The position numbers were made by a program, and so were the translations under genes. A stretch of 64,000 nt of DNA from contig OZ241908.1 in the NCBI GenBank assembly GCA_965203685.1, forward strand, positions 1,860,001 through 1,924,000, given 5' to 3'. The DNA comes from VXYL01 sp965203685. GTDB taxonomy: Bacteria; Pseudomonadota; Gammaproteobacteria; Pseudomonadales; Azotimanducaceae. Below, in pieces: positions 26,346 to 34,842 of this stretch. Below the pieces are notes generated by a model. It ran no database searches and was not told the DNA's origin. It worked only from the letters and a program-made list of their open reading frames with translations. Every line of letters begins with the position of its first letter. The stretch's first letter is position 1.

Positions 26346-27827
26346 GTGTCCGTCGTCGAGACTTCCTACGGACGCCTCTGTGGTGCGCAGACGGATGGCG
26401 TCGTCGTTTTCAAGGGCGTCCCCTTCGCCAAGCCACCGGTCGGCGACTTGCGCTGGCGTGCGCCGGAGGCACCCGAGGCGTGGCCGGGCATCCGCGAAGC
26501 GCGGTCTTTCGGCCCTTGCGCCATCCAGTCGACGATCCCCGGGGATGTCGGTGAACTGATCGGCATAGCTACGGGGGAAACCAGCGAGGACTGCCTCTAC
26601 CTGAACGTGTGGACGCCCGGCCTAGACGATGGCAAGCGTCCGGTGATGGTGTGGATCCACGGCGGCGGCAATACCGTTGGCGCGGGCTCGCAACCGCGGG
26701 TCAACGGCGAACACCTCGCACGGATCGGCGACGTGGTCGTCGTCACCGTCAACTACCGCCTCGGCGCGTTGGGGTTCCTGCACGCGCCCGCGCTTGGCGC
26801 CACCGGCAACGAAGCGCTCCTCGACCAGGTGGCCGCGCTCAGATGGGTACGCGCGGAGGTCGCGACTTTCGGCGGCGATCCGAATAACGTGACCGTCTTC
26901 GGTCAGTCCGCTGGCGGTTTCGACATCGCGCAGTTGATGGCGATGCCAGCGGCCGACGGTTGTTTCGACAAGGCTGTTCCGATGAGCGGCTCGCTGACCG
27001 AGCAGGTGACGGCATCCGCCGGCGAAGAGACGGCCACCGCTCTCGCACGGGAGCTGACGGGGGGCTCCTTCGATCGACTGCGCGACGTGCCCGCCACAGA
27101 CATCCTCGCCTGCCAGTCGCGTGTTCCCGGGGCACGTTGGGCGCCGACTCGCGACGGCGTGGTGTTGCCGGAGGATGCGCGCAAGGTGCTCGGCGAGGGC
27201 CGGTTCACGTCCGGCATGCCGCTTTTGATCGGCCACACACGCGACGAGTCGACGCTCTTCACGGTTTTCAACGAACGCTTCGCGAACATGGACAGAGATG
27301 CGCTCGTGGCGCTCGCCCGCGACCCCTTTGGCGAGCGAGCCGAGCGGGCCATTGCCTGCTACGAGAGCGACCGCCGCGAGGCCGGGTTGTCCGTTGAACC
27401 CCTCGATGTCTGGGCGGCGATCAGCACCGATCGCATGTTCCGCTTGCCGGCGATCCGTACGGCCGAGTGCCATGCCCAGCATACGCCGAGCGTGTGGATG
27501 TACCGTTTCGACCGGGAGTCCCCGGCACGCGATGGTCGCTTGGGGGCCTGCCACTCGCTGGACATCCCGTTTGTTTGGGGCACCCACGAGTTACCAGCGA
27601 TGCAGCGTTTTTGCGGTCGAGATGAAGGCGTCGCCCGACTGTCGACACGGGTGATGGCCAGCTACCTGGCGTTTGCCCGGCACGGTGATCCCAACAACGA
27701 ACTTGTGCCGGAATGGCCGACCTACGATTCGGCACGTCGGACGACCATGCTCCTCGACGACGAGATAGAACAGGCCGATGCCCCCCTCGATGGCATTCGT
27801 GCATTCTGCGAAGGTGAATCCGCATGA
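26346..27827 (+). CDS. Type-B carboxylesterase family protein
   Basis: A 493-residue alpha/beta-hydrolase of the carboxylesterase type-B family. Seen are the second signature EDCLYLNVWTPG, oxyanion loop HGGGNTVGAG, nucleophile Ser in FGQSAGGFD, the acid in HTRDESTLF and the His in ACHSLDIPF. No signal peptide is evident, so it is probably cytoplasmic. GTG start 4 nt after the DUF5916 gene; its stop overlaps the receptor start (ATGA). The tight coupling to a TonB-dependent receptor suggests that the receptor imports an ester which this enzyme cleaves; this is inference. Confidence 0.88.
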   Translation: MSVVETSYGRLCGAQTDGVVVFKGVPFAKPPVGDLRWRAPEAPEAWPGIREARSFGPCAIQSTIPGDVGELIGIATGETSEDCLYLNVWTPGLDDGKRPVMVWIHGGGNTVGAGSQPRVNGEHLARIGDVVVVTVNYRLGALGFLHAPALGATGNEALLDQVAALRWVRAEVATFGGDPNNVTVFGQSAGGFDIAQLMAMPAADGCFDKAVPMSGSLTEQVTASAGEETATALARELTGGSFDRLRDVPATDILACQSRVPGARWAPTRDGVVLPEDARKVLGEGRFTSGMPLLIGHTRDESTLFTVFNERFANMDRDALVALARDPFGERAERAIACYESDRREAGLSVEPLDVWAAISTDRMFRLPAIRTAECHAQHTPSVWMYRFDRESPARDGRLGACHSLDIPFVWGTHELPAMQRFCGRDEGVARLSTRVMASYLAFARHGDPNNELVPEWPTYDSARRTTMLLDDEIEQADAPLDGIRAFCEGESA

Positions 27828-29878
27828 CCGTGCGCAGCGTCGCGAGCTTGGCTGCCGTCCTATTCAGCTGCACCGCTGCGGCGGAGGACGATAGCGACCA
27901 AGAGGCCGCGACGGAGATCGAGGAGATTGTCGTCCGGGCAGACGCTTCGGTGGCGGCAGCCCAGGGTGCATTGGCAAGCGTGGCGCAGGTTGACGAAGAC
28001 GCGATCGCTCTGGTGCGCGCCAACCATCCGAACGAGATCCTGGTCCGCGTGCCCGGCCTTTGGGTTGCACGTGCGTCAGGGCAGGAGCACCTGACCGCGA
28101 TCCGTTCCGGCGTGCTCGCCGGACCGGGGGCCTGTGGCGGCTTCCTTCTGCTCGAGAACGGCGTCCCGATTCGCCCATCCGGATTCTGCAACATCAACAA
28201 CCTGTTCGAGATGAACACCGAACTCGCGAACGCGATCGAGGTCGTCCGCGGTCCTGCGAGCGCGTTGTTCGGCGGCAATGCCTTGCATGGCGCAATCAAC
28301 ACCGTGACCGCGACGTCCGCGGACGGCTTAGCCGGTAGCCTTGAGATTGGACCGTATGGCTACTCCCAGACGCGTGCCAGGGCCGGCCGCGACACTTGGC
28401 GGATCGACGCGCTGTCCACGACCACGGACGGGTACCGGGACCAGACAGGCTTTGGTCAGCACAAGCTCGTCGCGAGCGCCCTGCAGACCGTCGGCGGATG
28501 GGACGTGACGAGCACGGCGTCGGCCACTCTACTCAACCAGGAAACGGGCGGCTACGTTCGCGGGTTCGAGGTCTACGACTCGCCGTCGCGGCGCACCAAT
28601 CCGAATCCCGAAGCGTATCGGGATGCTTGGTCAATGCGCGGCACCACGGCTTGGCGACGGACGTTGGCCAGTGGACGGGAGTGGACCATCACGCCTTACG
28701 CCCGCCGTTCCTCGATGGCGTTCCTGCAGCACTTCCTGCCTGGTCAACCGCTTGAGCGCAACGCCCAGTCGAGCACGGGCGTCCAGCTCAAGCTGCGTGG
28801 CGATGGCGAGTGGCGCTGGACGGCTGGCGCGATGCTGGAAGGTTTCGAGGCGAGTCTTTCGGAGCGCCAGGATGGCCCGACCACCGGTTCTGCTTTCCTG
28901 GTTGCCACGCGACCGTCGGGAACGCACTACGACTACCGCGTGAGCGGACTGACGGTGGCAGCCTTCTATGACGCGGACTTGGACCTCGGCGACTCGGTGG
29001 ACCTCGTGATGAGTGTCCGCGCTGAACGCAATAGTTACGACTACGACAACCGTCACTTGGTTGGCAACACCAAGGACGACGGCAGTGCCTGCGGTTTCGG
29101 CGGCTGCCTGTACACGCGTCCGGCTGACCGGAGCGACGCCTTCACGAACCTGGCGGGTCGGGTCGGCCTCGAGGTCGCGCTGCAACCCGGGAACACGCTC
29201 TATGTCGTCGCCGGCCACGGCTTTCGTCCACCGCAGACGACGGAACTGTACCGGCTGCAGCAGGGCCAGACCGTCGCCGACCTCGACAGCGAGACGCTAC
29301 GCTCGGTGGAGGCCGGTCTGCGCATGGCCGGGCTCGCTGTCGACCTCGACTTGACGGTCTACGCGGAGACGACGGCGGATCTCATCTTCCGCGACGCGAA
29401 CGGGTACAACTTAAGCGACGGCGAGACGCAATCCACTGGCATCGAAGCGGATCTGCGCTGGCGCTTGGCGGCCACCCACGCGGTCGATCTCGTCGCGAGT
29501 TACGCGCGGCACACCTATGCCTTCACGCGAGCCGCCGGTCGCGGCGAGCAGATCGTGGACGGCAACGATGTCGACACGGCGCCACGTTGGCTTGGCAGCG
29601 CACGTTGGCGTTGGGCGCCCGGCGACACCGTATCCGAATTCGAGGCGGTCTACGTCGGTTCGCACGCGGTCGATGCCGCCAACACGGCGCACTACGACGG
29701 CCACACCCTGCTCAATTGGCGCGGCTCGTGGAACGTGACCCCGCGGGTCCGCCTGTTCTCACGACTGGTGAATCTGCTCGACACGGCCTATGCGGACCGC
29801 GCCGACTATGCGTTTGGCAGCTACCGCTACTTCCCGGGAATGCCGCGACAGGTGTACGTCGGCGTGGAGCTCAACTAG
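27824..29878 (+). CDS. TonB-dependent outer-membrane receptor
   Basis: A 684-residue receptor: signal peptide (residues 1-20, ending TAAAE), a TonB box-like EEIVVRAD (about residues 34-41), the plug domain with LLENGVPIRPSGFCNIN and IEVVRGPASALFGGNALHGAINTVT, and a beta barrel closing with the usual terminal aromatic pattern (YFPGMPRQVYVGVELN). Cys pairs in the plug (CGGFLLLENG...GFCN) and in one extracellular loop (ACGFGGCLY) may form disulfides. It takes up an unknown ligand, energised by ExbB/ExbD/TonB. It is translationally coupled to the carboxylesterase. Confidence 0.9.
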   Translation: MTVRSVASLAAVLFSCTAAAEDDSDQEAATEIEEIVVRADASVAAAQGALASVAQVDEDAIALVRANHPNEILVRVPGLWVARASGQEHLTAIRSGVLAGPGACGGFLLLENGVPIRPSGFCNINNLFEMNTELANAIEVVRGPASALFGGNALHGAINTVTATSADGLAGSLEIGPYGYSQTRARAGRDTWRIDALSTTTDGYRDQTGFGQHKLVASALQTVGGWDVTSTASATLLNQETGGYVRGFEVYDSPSRRTNPNPEAYRDAWSMRGTTAWRRTLASGREWTITPYARRSSMAFLQHFLPGQPLERNAQSSTGVQLKLRGDGEWRWTAGAMLEGFEASLSERQDGPTTGSAFLVATRPSGTHYDYRVSGLTVAAFYDADLDLGDSVDLVMSVRAERNSYDYDNRHLVGNTKDDGSACGFGGCLYTRPADRSDAFTNLAGRVGLEVALQPGNTLYVVAGHGFRPPQTTELYRLQQGQTVADLDSETLRSVEAGLRMAGLAVDLDLTVYAETTADLIFRDANGYNLSDGETQSTGIEADLRWRLAATHAVDLVASYARHTYAFTRAAGRGEQIVDGNDVDTAPRWLGSARWRWAPGDTVSEFEAVYVGSHAVDAANTAHYDGHTLLNWRGSWNVTPRVRLFSRLVNLLDTAYADRADYAFGSYRYFPGMPRQVYVGVELN

Positions 29879-29923
29879 CCGGGCTCGGAGTTCCGGTGGA
29901 CGTGGGCAGGGCAGGTCGCCGGA

Positions 29924-30271
29924 CTACCACCCATACAGGATTGGGTTTGCCACCCCTCGCCGCCGGTATTGTTTGGGGATCGGCTTCCCGATGTATTGCC
30001 GCGCGACCTCGCCCTCGTCATCGAGTTCTCGACCGATGAACTCGTAGCGGCCGGGATTCCTCTGGGAAGGTTCCCACCTGTGGACCTCGTACACGCCGCG
30101 GCAGATGCCATCGACCACGGCAACCACCCAGTCCGCCGCCTCCGCGCGAGCGGGATTCACCCTCCAAGCCCAGCGGACGGCTTCATAGAGGCTTCCCCTC
30201 TCGACGACCGTCTGTGCTCTGACCTTTATGTACATGAGCCTGTCACCGGGACTGGATCGGTCGTCGGACAT
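29924..30271 (-). CDS. Uncharacterised 115-residue protein
   Basis: I do not recognise a named family with certainty. The sequence VRWAWRVNPARAEAADWVVAV with VDGICRGVYEVHRW, followed by RYEFIGRELDD and a C-terminal IGKPIPKQYRRRGVANPI, resembles a small domain seen in hypothetical proteins of many bacteria. The ATG at 30271 lies 2 nt after the stop of the upstream 404-residue gene, so it is probably coupled to it; an alternative ATG at 30235 lacks a clear ribosome-binding site. It is the last gene of the bioB-MaoC-unknown-unknown run. Confidence 0.65.
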   Translation of the reverse strand: MSDDRSSPGDRLMYIKVRAQTVVERGSLYEAVRWAWRVNPARAEAADWVVAVVDGICRGVYEVHRWEPSQRNPGRYEFIGRELDDEGEVARQYIGKPIPKQYRRRGVANPILYGW

Positions 30272-30273
30272 AT

Positions 30274-31488
30274 TCAAGTGTCGAGGGAGTCGAGATAGCG
30301 GTCGAACAGCCCCGGGTGGAGTTCCTGCAACGCCCGCCGGTTGTCGATGTCTTCCCGGTCGCTGCCGCCAGCCTGGAGCCGGAGCAGCAGATCGAATGCG
30401 CGCTCGGGCGCGCTCATCCCTTGGGTCGGCTTGAACGTCCGTCCAATGCTGGGTTCGTCGAGCACCATCCATGCCGGCAGCCAAGCTGCGGCCTGCGGTC
30501 CCGGCCAACCCTGGTCCTGCAATCGCCACCAGGACTTGCGTACGACCGAGTCCGGGAATCGGGCCGCGTGTACCGCAGTGGCGAAGTGGTCGGGGTCGAC
30601 CCAGCAGAGAGCGAACCACAGGGCAACCGCTTCTCGACGGTTGCGCAGCCGCCACTCCGCCTCCGCCAACTGCTCCATAAGCGCCGGTTCGGTTCGATGG
30701 TTCGGCACTTCGGTCACGACACGCCGGACGTTTGCCCAATCGAGGCCGTGCGCGTACGCGAAGCTCGCGTGTTCCTTGGGTCGGTCGGCGTTGTACGGTG
30801 TACCGTCGTCGAGGGCTGTGCCGATGCCACGCCAAACCGGGGTCACGAAGTCGCGCGCGCCGCTGCGCAGCACGGCGCCGGCCGCCGGCAACCACCGCTG
30901 CTCGAGCGCCGCCATCGTGCGCAGTGCCTCGGCGCGTTGTGCTGGCGGTCGCTCGGCTAGCGCCTCGACGAGAATCGTCGCGTCGGCAAGCATCCAGTGA
31001 CCGGAGTCCACTCGGACGAGGTGCTCGAGCCGTGCCTTGGCGCCGTCGGCGTCGCGGCTGGAGAGGGCGGACACTAGGTCGTTGGCCGCCATCATCCCGC
31101 TCGCGTCCAGGAAAATGTCCGTCTGTCGGCGGTCCGCCTGCGCCCGGTATTCGGTGTGCAAGAGGGTGTCCAGATCCTCGTCGGCCGAGGCGGTCAGTTC
31201 GATGCCGGCATTCTCCTCGACGCCGTAGAACGGTACGTGGTCGGGGTGTAGGTGCAGCGAGCGTGCCCACGACCGTATGTCTTCGACCAAACGCCGCGTC
31301 TCCTCAACACCGGCCGCCAAGACGTCGTCTAAGGTGTGGCGCTCGCCTGTTCGCCACGCGCGATAGTCTTCGTAGCTCAGGCTATTGGTTGCCAGCAACA
31401 GTTCGATCGGTGAATAGGCGCCGTGTTCGGAGAGCAGTCGCTGCGCTGTCGCCTCGGCCTCCGTTACTCCCACCACGGCGTCGGGCAC
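30274..31488 (-). CDS. Uncharacterised 404-residue helical protein
   Basis: I do not recognise this protein. It is Ala- and Leu-rich, predicted mainly helical, without signal peptide or membrane segment, with an acidic N-terminal half and a Trp-rich C-terminal half (LWFALCWVDPDHF, WWRLQDQGWPG, AAWLPAWMVLD). Helical pairs in the middle may be degenerate repeats. The start is GTG at 31488, one nt after the MaoC gene's stop, and the 115-residue gene begins 2 nt after its end, so the three are an operon. No conserved catalytic motif is visible. It could be a regulatory or adaptor protein; that is a guess. Confidence 0.7.
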   Translation of the reverse strand: MPDAVVGVTEAEATAQRLLSEHGAYSPIELLLATNSLSYEDYRAWRTGERHTLDDVLAAGVEETRRLVEDIRSWARSLHLHPDHVPFYGVEENAGIELTASADEDLDTLLHTEYRAQADRRQTDIFLDASGMMAANDLVSALSSRDADGAKARLEHLVRVDSGHWMLADATILVEALAERPPAQRAEALRTMAALEQRWLPAAGAVLRSGARDFVTPVWRGIGTALDDGTPYNADRPKEHASFAYAHGLDWANVRRVVTEVPNHRTEPALMEQLAEAEWRLRNRREAVALWFALCWVDPDHFATAVHAARFPDSVVRKSWWRLQDQGWPGPQAAAWLPAWMVLDEPSIGRTFKPTQGMSAPERAFDLLLRLQAGGSDREDIDNRRALQELHPGLFDRYLDSLDT

Positions 31489-31489
31489 G

Positions 31490-31927
31490 TCAAGGCCCCC
31501 TTGCCACCATCAGCGTCACTTCCTGGGTCAGCACGGTGGCATTCCCGCTGTCCGTTACCGTGTCGGCGAGTGTGATGATCCCCGTGGTCGGGCGGCTCGA
31601 CGATGCGCGCTTGCCGATGCACCGCGTGCTGTAGGTCAACGTCGTGCCAGCCCGGGCCGGTTCTGGCAGGCGGAGCTTGTCCTTGCCGAGCATGGCAAGC
31701 ACCGCGATCCGGTCGTCGCTGTCAAAGAACAGGCGTGTGCAGATGGCGAACAGGTGCGCCGAGGATGCCACCAAGCCGCCGAATGGCGATCGCTTTGCCG
31801 CCTCGACATCCATGTGGAACGGTTGAGGATCCCATGTGCGCGCGAACGCGATGATGTCTTCGGCGGTCAGTTCCCAAGTGCCGATCACGGCCTCGTAATC
31901 GTCGGGAATGTCGTCGAAGCGACGCAT
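31490..31927 (-). CDS. MaoC-like (R)-hydratase family protein
   Basis: A 145-residue single hot-dog domain of the MaoC family. The hydratase motif is readable as WDPQPFHMDVEAAKRSPFGGLVASS cut into WDPQPFHMD and FGGLVASSAH, with the Asp/His pair of the (R)-specific enoyl-CoA hydratases. It may hydrate an enoyl-CoA or a related thioester. ATG at 31927, 31 nt downstream of bioB; its stop is one nt before the next start. Confidence 0.82.
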   Translation of the reverse strand: MRRFDDIPDDYEAVIGTWELTAEDIIAFARTWDPQPFHMDVEAAKRSPFGGLVASSAHLFAICTRLFFDSDDRIAVLAMLGKDKLRLPEPARAGTTLTYSTRCIGKRASSSRPTTGIITLADTVTDSGNATVLTQEVTLMVARGP

Positions 31928-31958
31928 CGTTCCGCTATGCCCGCGCAGCCATGCGCCG

Positions 31959-32915
31959 TTACGCCACGGTCGCTTTGATTCCCAGGTTGTCGAACATCCC
32001 CATGTCGTCGTCGAAGCGGGGATTGGGCGTGGTCAGCAACTGGTCGCCGCAGAAAATGGACCCGGCACCAGCCATGAAGCACAGCGCTTGTGCCTCGGCG
32101 CTCAAATCGGTGCGGCCCGCAGACAACCGGATCACGGACTCCGGCATCAGGATCCGCGCCACGGCGATGCAGCGGACCAACTCCAACGGGTCGAGCAGGT
32201 CGGTGCCGTGCAACGGCGTTCCTTCCACTTGGACCAGGTTGTTGATCGGTACGGACTCCGGGTGTTCGGGCAGGTTGGCGAGTTCCCTCAAGAGCCCGGC
32301 CCGGTCGTGCCGCGTCTCGCCCATGCCGACGATGCCGCCGCAGCAGACGTTGATGCCGGCCTCGCGGACGGCGGCCAGCGTATCCAGCCGGTCCTGGTAG
32401 CCACGCGAGGTGATGACCTCGCCGTAATACTCGGGCGACGTGTCGAGGTTGTGGTTGTAGTAGTCCAAGCCGGCATCGGCGAGTTCGGCGGCTTGCTCGG
32501 TCGTGAGCATGCCGAGCGTGACGCAGGTCTCCATGCCCGTTTCCTTGACCGCGGCGACCATCTCGCCAACTTTGCGAGTCTGCGAGTTGGTCGGGCTGCG
32601 CCAAGCGGCACCCATGCAGAAGCGCGTGGCACCGGCGTCCCGAGCCTTCTCCGCAGCGGCCACGACATCGTCAAGCGGCAGCAAGGCGTGGGCGTCAAGG
32701 CCGGTATCGTAGTGAACGCTTTGGGGGCAGTACTTACAGTCCTCGGGACAGCCGCCGGTCTTGATGCTGAGCAAGGTGCTGATCTGCACCTCGTTGGCGC
32801 GGTGATGGCGACGGTGAACCGATTGGGCCTCGAAAAGGAGGTCACTTAGCGGTGCATCGAGCAGGGCGAGAACCTCGCCGAGTTCCCAGTCATGTCTTGT
32901 GGTGTGGTCGCTCAA
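31959..32915 (-). CDS. bioB: Biotin synthase
   Basis: A 318-residue radical SAM enzyme converting dethiobiotin to biotin. The radical SAM cluster is Cys56, Cys60 and Cys63 in GGCPEDCKYCPQS; the BioB segments GAAWRSP, MEVC-like METCVTLGML, YNHNLDTSPE and the late INNLVQVEGTPL are present. The start must be TTG at 32915, because no ATG or GTG allows a full N-terminus; the sequence upstream has only a weak ribosome-binding site. No other biotin genes are here. A MaoC gene and two unknown genes follow on the same strand. Confidence 0.95.
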   Translation of the reverse strand: MSDHTTRHDWELGEVLALLDAPLSDLLFEAQSVHRRHHRANEVQISTLLSIKTGGCPEDCKYCPQSVHYDTGLDAHALLPLDDVVAAAEKARDAGATRFCMGAAWRSPTNSQTRKVGEMVAAVKETGMETCVTLGMLTTEQAAELADAGLDYYNHNLDTSPEYYGEVITSRGYQDRLDTLAAVREAGINVCCGGIVGMGETRHDRAGLLRELANLPEHPESVPINNLVQVEGTPLHGTDLLDPLELVRCIAVARILMPESVIRLSAGRTDLSAEAQALCFMAGAGSIFCGDQLLTTPNPRFDDDMGMFDNLGIKATVA

Positions 32916-33011
32916 CTCGCGGGCCTAAGGCGGTGAAGTCGGTGCGAATGCTAACAGCCTTCCACCGCGCGCGGGCGAGACACGCCCCGTCGATTCGATT
33001 GGCTGGTCGCT

Positions 33012-33428
33012 CTACGTGCCGACGTCGTCCGCTCCACCGTCGGCCCGCCAGGTGCGAACCCGTTGCACAGTGATCCGGATCGCATGCGTTCCGACAGCCG
33101 TGCGCGCATATTGGGGATACTTGGCGCGCAGTGCCCCGGCCACCGTCTCCGTGGTCGCCGTCACACAGGCGTCACCGTCGACGCGAAGCCAGCGGAGCTT
33201 CGACCAGTCGTCGGCGTAGATGTCCACCAAGAGGCACACAGCCGAGTTGCGTTCGATGTTGGCGAGCCGTTGCAGGCGGCGCCCGGACTTGGGTTTGCCG
33301 TCGATGGGCACGTAGATCGCCCCGGCGACTTCGCAGAACACCACCGGCACGACGTGCGGGTGTGGTTCGCCCACCGTGGCGAGATGGGCAACGGGCGACC
33401 TCGCCGCCCAGGCGGGCATCAAGGGCAC
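33012..33428 (-). CDS. PPOX-type flavin/F420 protein, TIGR03668 (Rv0121)-like
   Basis: A 138-residue split-barrel protein. VAHLATVGEPHPHVVPVVF, the segment GKPKSGRRLQRLANIERN and LLVDIYADDWSKLRWLRVDG match the TIGR03668 group, annotated as probable F420-dependent PPOX-class enzymes. Start taken as GTG at 33428; an internal ATG at 33419 is equally possible. It follows the epoxide hydrolase gene by 4 nt on the same strand. Whether the organism makes F420 cannot be told here. Confidence 0.78.
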   Translation of the reverse strand: MPLMPAWAARSPVAHLATVGEPHPHVVPVVFCEVAGAIYVPIDGKPKSGRRLQRLANIERNSAVCLLVDIYADDWSKLRWLRVDGDACVTATTETVAGALRAKYPQYARTAVGTHAIRITVQRVRTWRADGGADDVGT

Positions 33429-33432
33429 GGCA

Positions 33433-34572
33433 TCAGCGCATCGTGGCGAAGCAAGCCCGAAGCTCGCGTACGAATGCGTCCGGTCTCTCGAAAGCGGCGA
33501 AGTGGCCGCCCTTGTCGAGCCGGTTGAAGTAGCGCAGGTCCTTGAAGCGGGTTTCCGCCCAGCGGCGCGACGTCTTGAAGATCTCCTTGGGGAAAACGCT
33601 GATGCCAGCCGGCACGTGGACGTCGTCCATGGATCCGCGCGCGAAGCTCTCCCAGTAAAGGCGCGCGGAGGAAGCCCCGGCCCCTGTGAGCCAGTAGAAC
33701 ATCACGTTGTCCAGGATCTCGTCGCGGGTGAGGACGTTCTCGGGATGGCCGTCGCAGTCCATCCATTGGTAGAACTTCTCGACGATCCACGCGGCTTGGC
33801 CAGCCGGGGAGTCGACCAGCCCATAGCCTAGGGTCTGCGGGCGGGTGCTCTGCTGCTTGGAATAGCCCGAGTCCCAGTCCGTGTAGAACTGCCGGGCGGC
33901 CATCGCGTCCTGCTCCTCCTCGGTCGGCTCGGCCATCATCTCGGCCGGTGGCGCGACGATGGCCATGTTGGTGTGCAAGCCGATGCAATGCTCGGGGTCG
34001 TGGGCACCGATCGACGAAGTGATCGCGGCGCCCCAGTCGCCGCCCTGGGCGAGATAGCGCGCATAGCCGAGCCTAGCCATCAACGTAGTCCAGGCCTTTG
34101 CGACGCAGTCGACGCCCCAGCCGGTCGTCGTCGGCTTGTCGGAGAAACCGTAGCCTGGAATGGTGGGTAGCACGAGGTGGAAAGCATCGGCCTCGCTACC
34201 GCCATGGGCCAAAGGGTTGGTCAACGGCTCGATGACCTTCACGAACTCGATGATCGAGCCGGGCCAGCCGTGGGTCAGAACCAACGGCGTCGCTGTGGCA
34301 ATGGGTGACTCGACGTGCAGGAAATGGACGCCCACGCCGTCGATTTCGGTCTTGTACTGCGGCCACGCATTCAGTCGGGTCTCGATTGAACGCCAGTCGT
34401 ACGAGTCCCGCCAGTACGTGCAGAGCTCGCGCACATAGCTCTCCGGAATGCCCTGGCTCCAGTCGTCGACGGGTTCGGCGTCGGGGAAGCGCGTGCGCCC
34501 GAGGCGTGCGCGCAGATCCTCGATTTGCGCGTCGGGGATCTCGATGCGGAAGGGGTGGACTTCGTCGCTCAT
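33433..34572 (-). CDS. Epoxide hydrolase, EPHN-type
   Basis: A 379-residue epoxide hydrolase with the N-terminal EHN domain (FRIEIPDAQIEDLRARL, WRDSYDWRSIETRLN) followed by the alpha/beta-hydrolase core: oxyanion HGWPGSIIEF, nucleophile Asp in AQGGDWGAA, and a C-terminal His in KGGHFAAFE. It opens epoxides to diols. AGGAG lies about 7 nt before the ATG at 34572. The open frame continues upstream without a stop into the remnant of a PQQ dehydrogenase, but that part is not expected to be translated with it. Confidence 0.9.
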   Translation of the reverse strand: MSDEVHPFRIEIPDAQIEDLRARLGRTRFPDAEPVDDWSQGIPESYVRELCTYWRDSYDWRSIETRLNAWPQYKTEIDGVGVHFLHVESPIATATPLVLTHGWPGSIIEFVKVIEPLTNPLAHGGSEADAFHLVLPTIPGYGFSDKPTTTGWGVDCVAKAWTTLMARLGYARYLAQGGDWGAAITSSIGAHDPEHCIGLHTNMAIVAPPAEMMAEPTEEEQDAMAARQFYTDWDSGYSKQQSTRPQTLGYGLVDSPAGQAAWIVEKFYQWMDCDGHPENVLTRDEILDNVMFYWLTGAGASSARLYWESFARGSMDDVHVPAGISVFPKEIFKTSRRWAETRFKDLRYFNRLDKGGHFAAFERPDAFVRELRACFATMR

Positions 34573-34650
34573 GCGTCGTCTCCTTGTTCGTCGGACCGAG
34601 GTTGGTCCGCTGCATTTTGCACCGGCTTTGCTGGCCGAGTCTTGGGGTGA

Positions 34651-34842
34651 CCGGGGAATCTCGAACACCAACAGCACGTTGCCGGGCATCTGCCCGAACA
34701 TGCCGTAGCCCGACGGGACGATGACGAGATTGTCGACAGCGACGATGCCGGGGCTGTCGATGGCACCGTCGTGGCCGGCGACCCCATTGACCGTCTCATA
34801 GTCCGTGGCACCATAGGTCACAGCCGGGTCACGCGCCCCACG
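34651..34842 (-). pseudogene. C-terminal remnant of a PQQ/polyvinyl-alcohol-dehydrogenase-like protein
   Basis: In the frame directly after the Nudix stop codon, the translation reads TYGATDYETVNGVAGHDG, then IDSPGIVAVDNLVIVPSGYG and MFGQMPGNVLLVFE. This is the typical last propeller blade and C-terminus of PQQ-binding-like dehydrogenases of the polyvinyl alcohol dehydrogenase type. There is no start codon of its own other than a chance GTG at 34821, and no stop: the frame runs on into the epoxide hydrolase gene. The matching N-terminal end lies on the other side of the Nudix gene (35446-35627), so the two flank a replaced middle. Confidence 0.7.

Noticed and set aside
34573..34821. N-terminal extension of the epoxide hydrolase by 83 residues
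   Set aside because: The extra part matches the C-terminus of a PQQ dehydrogenase, and AGGAG marks the ATG at 34572 as the start.
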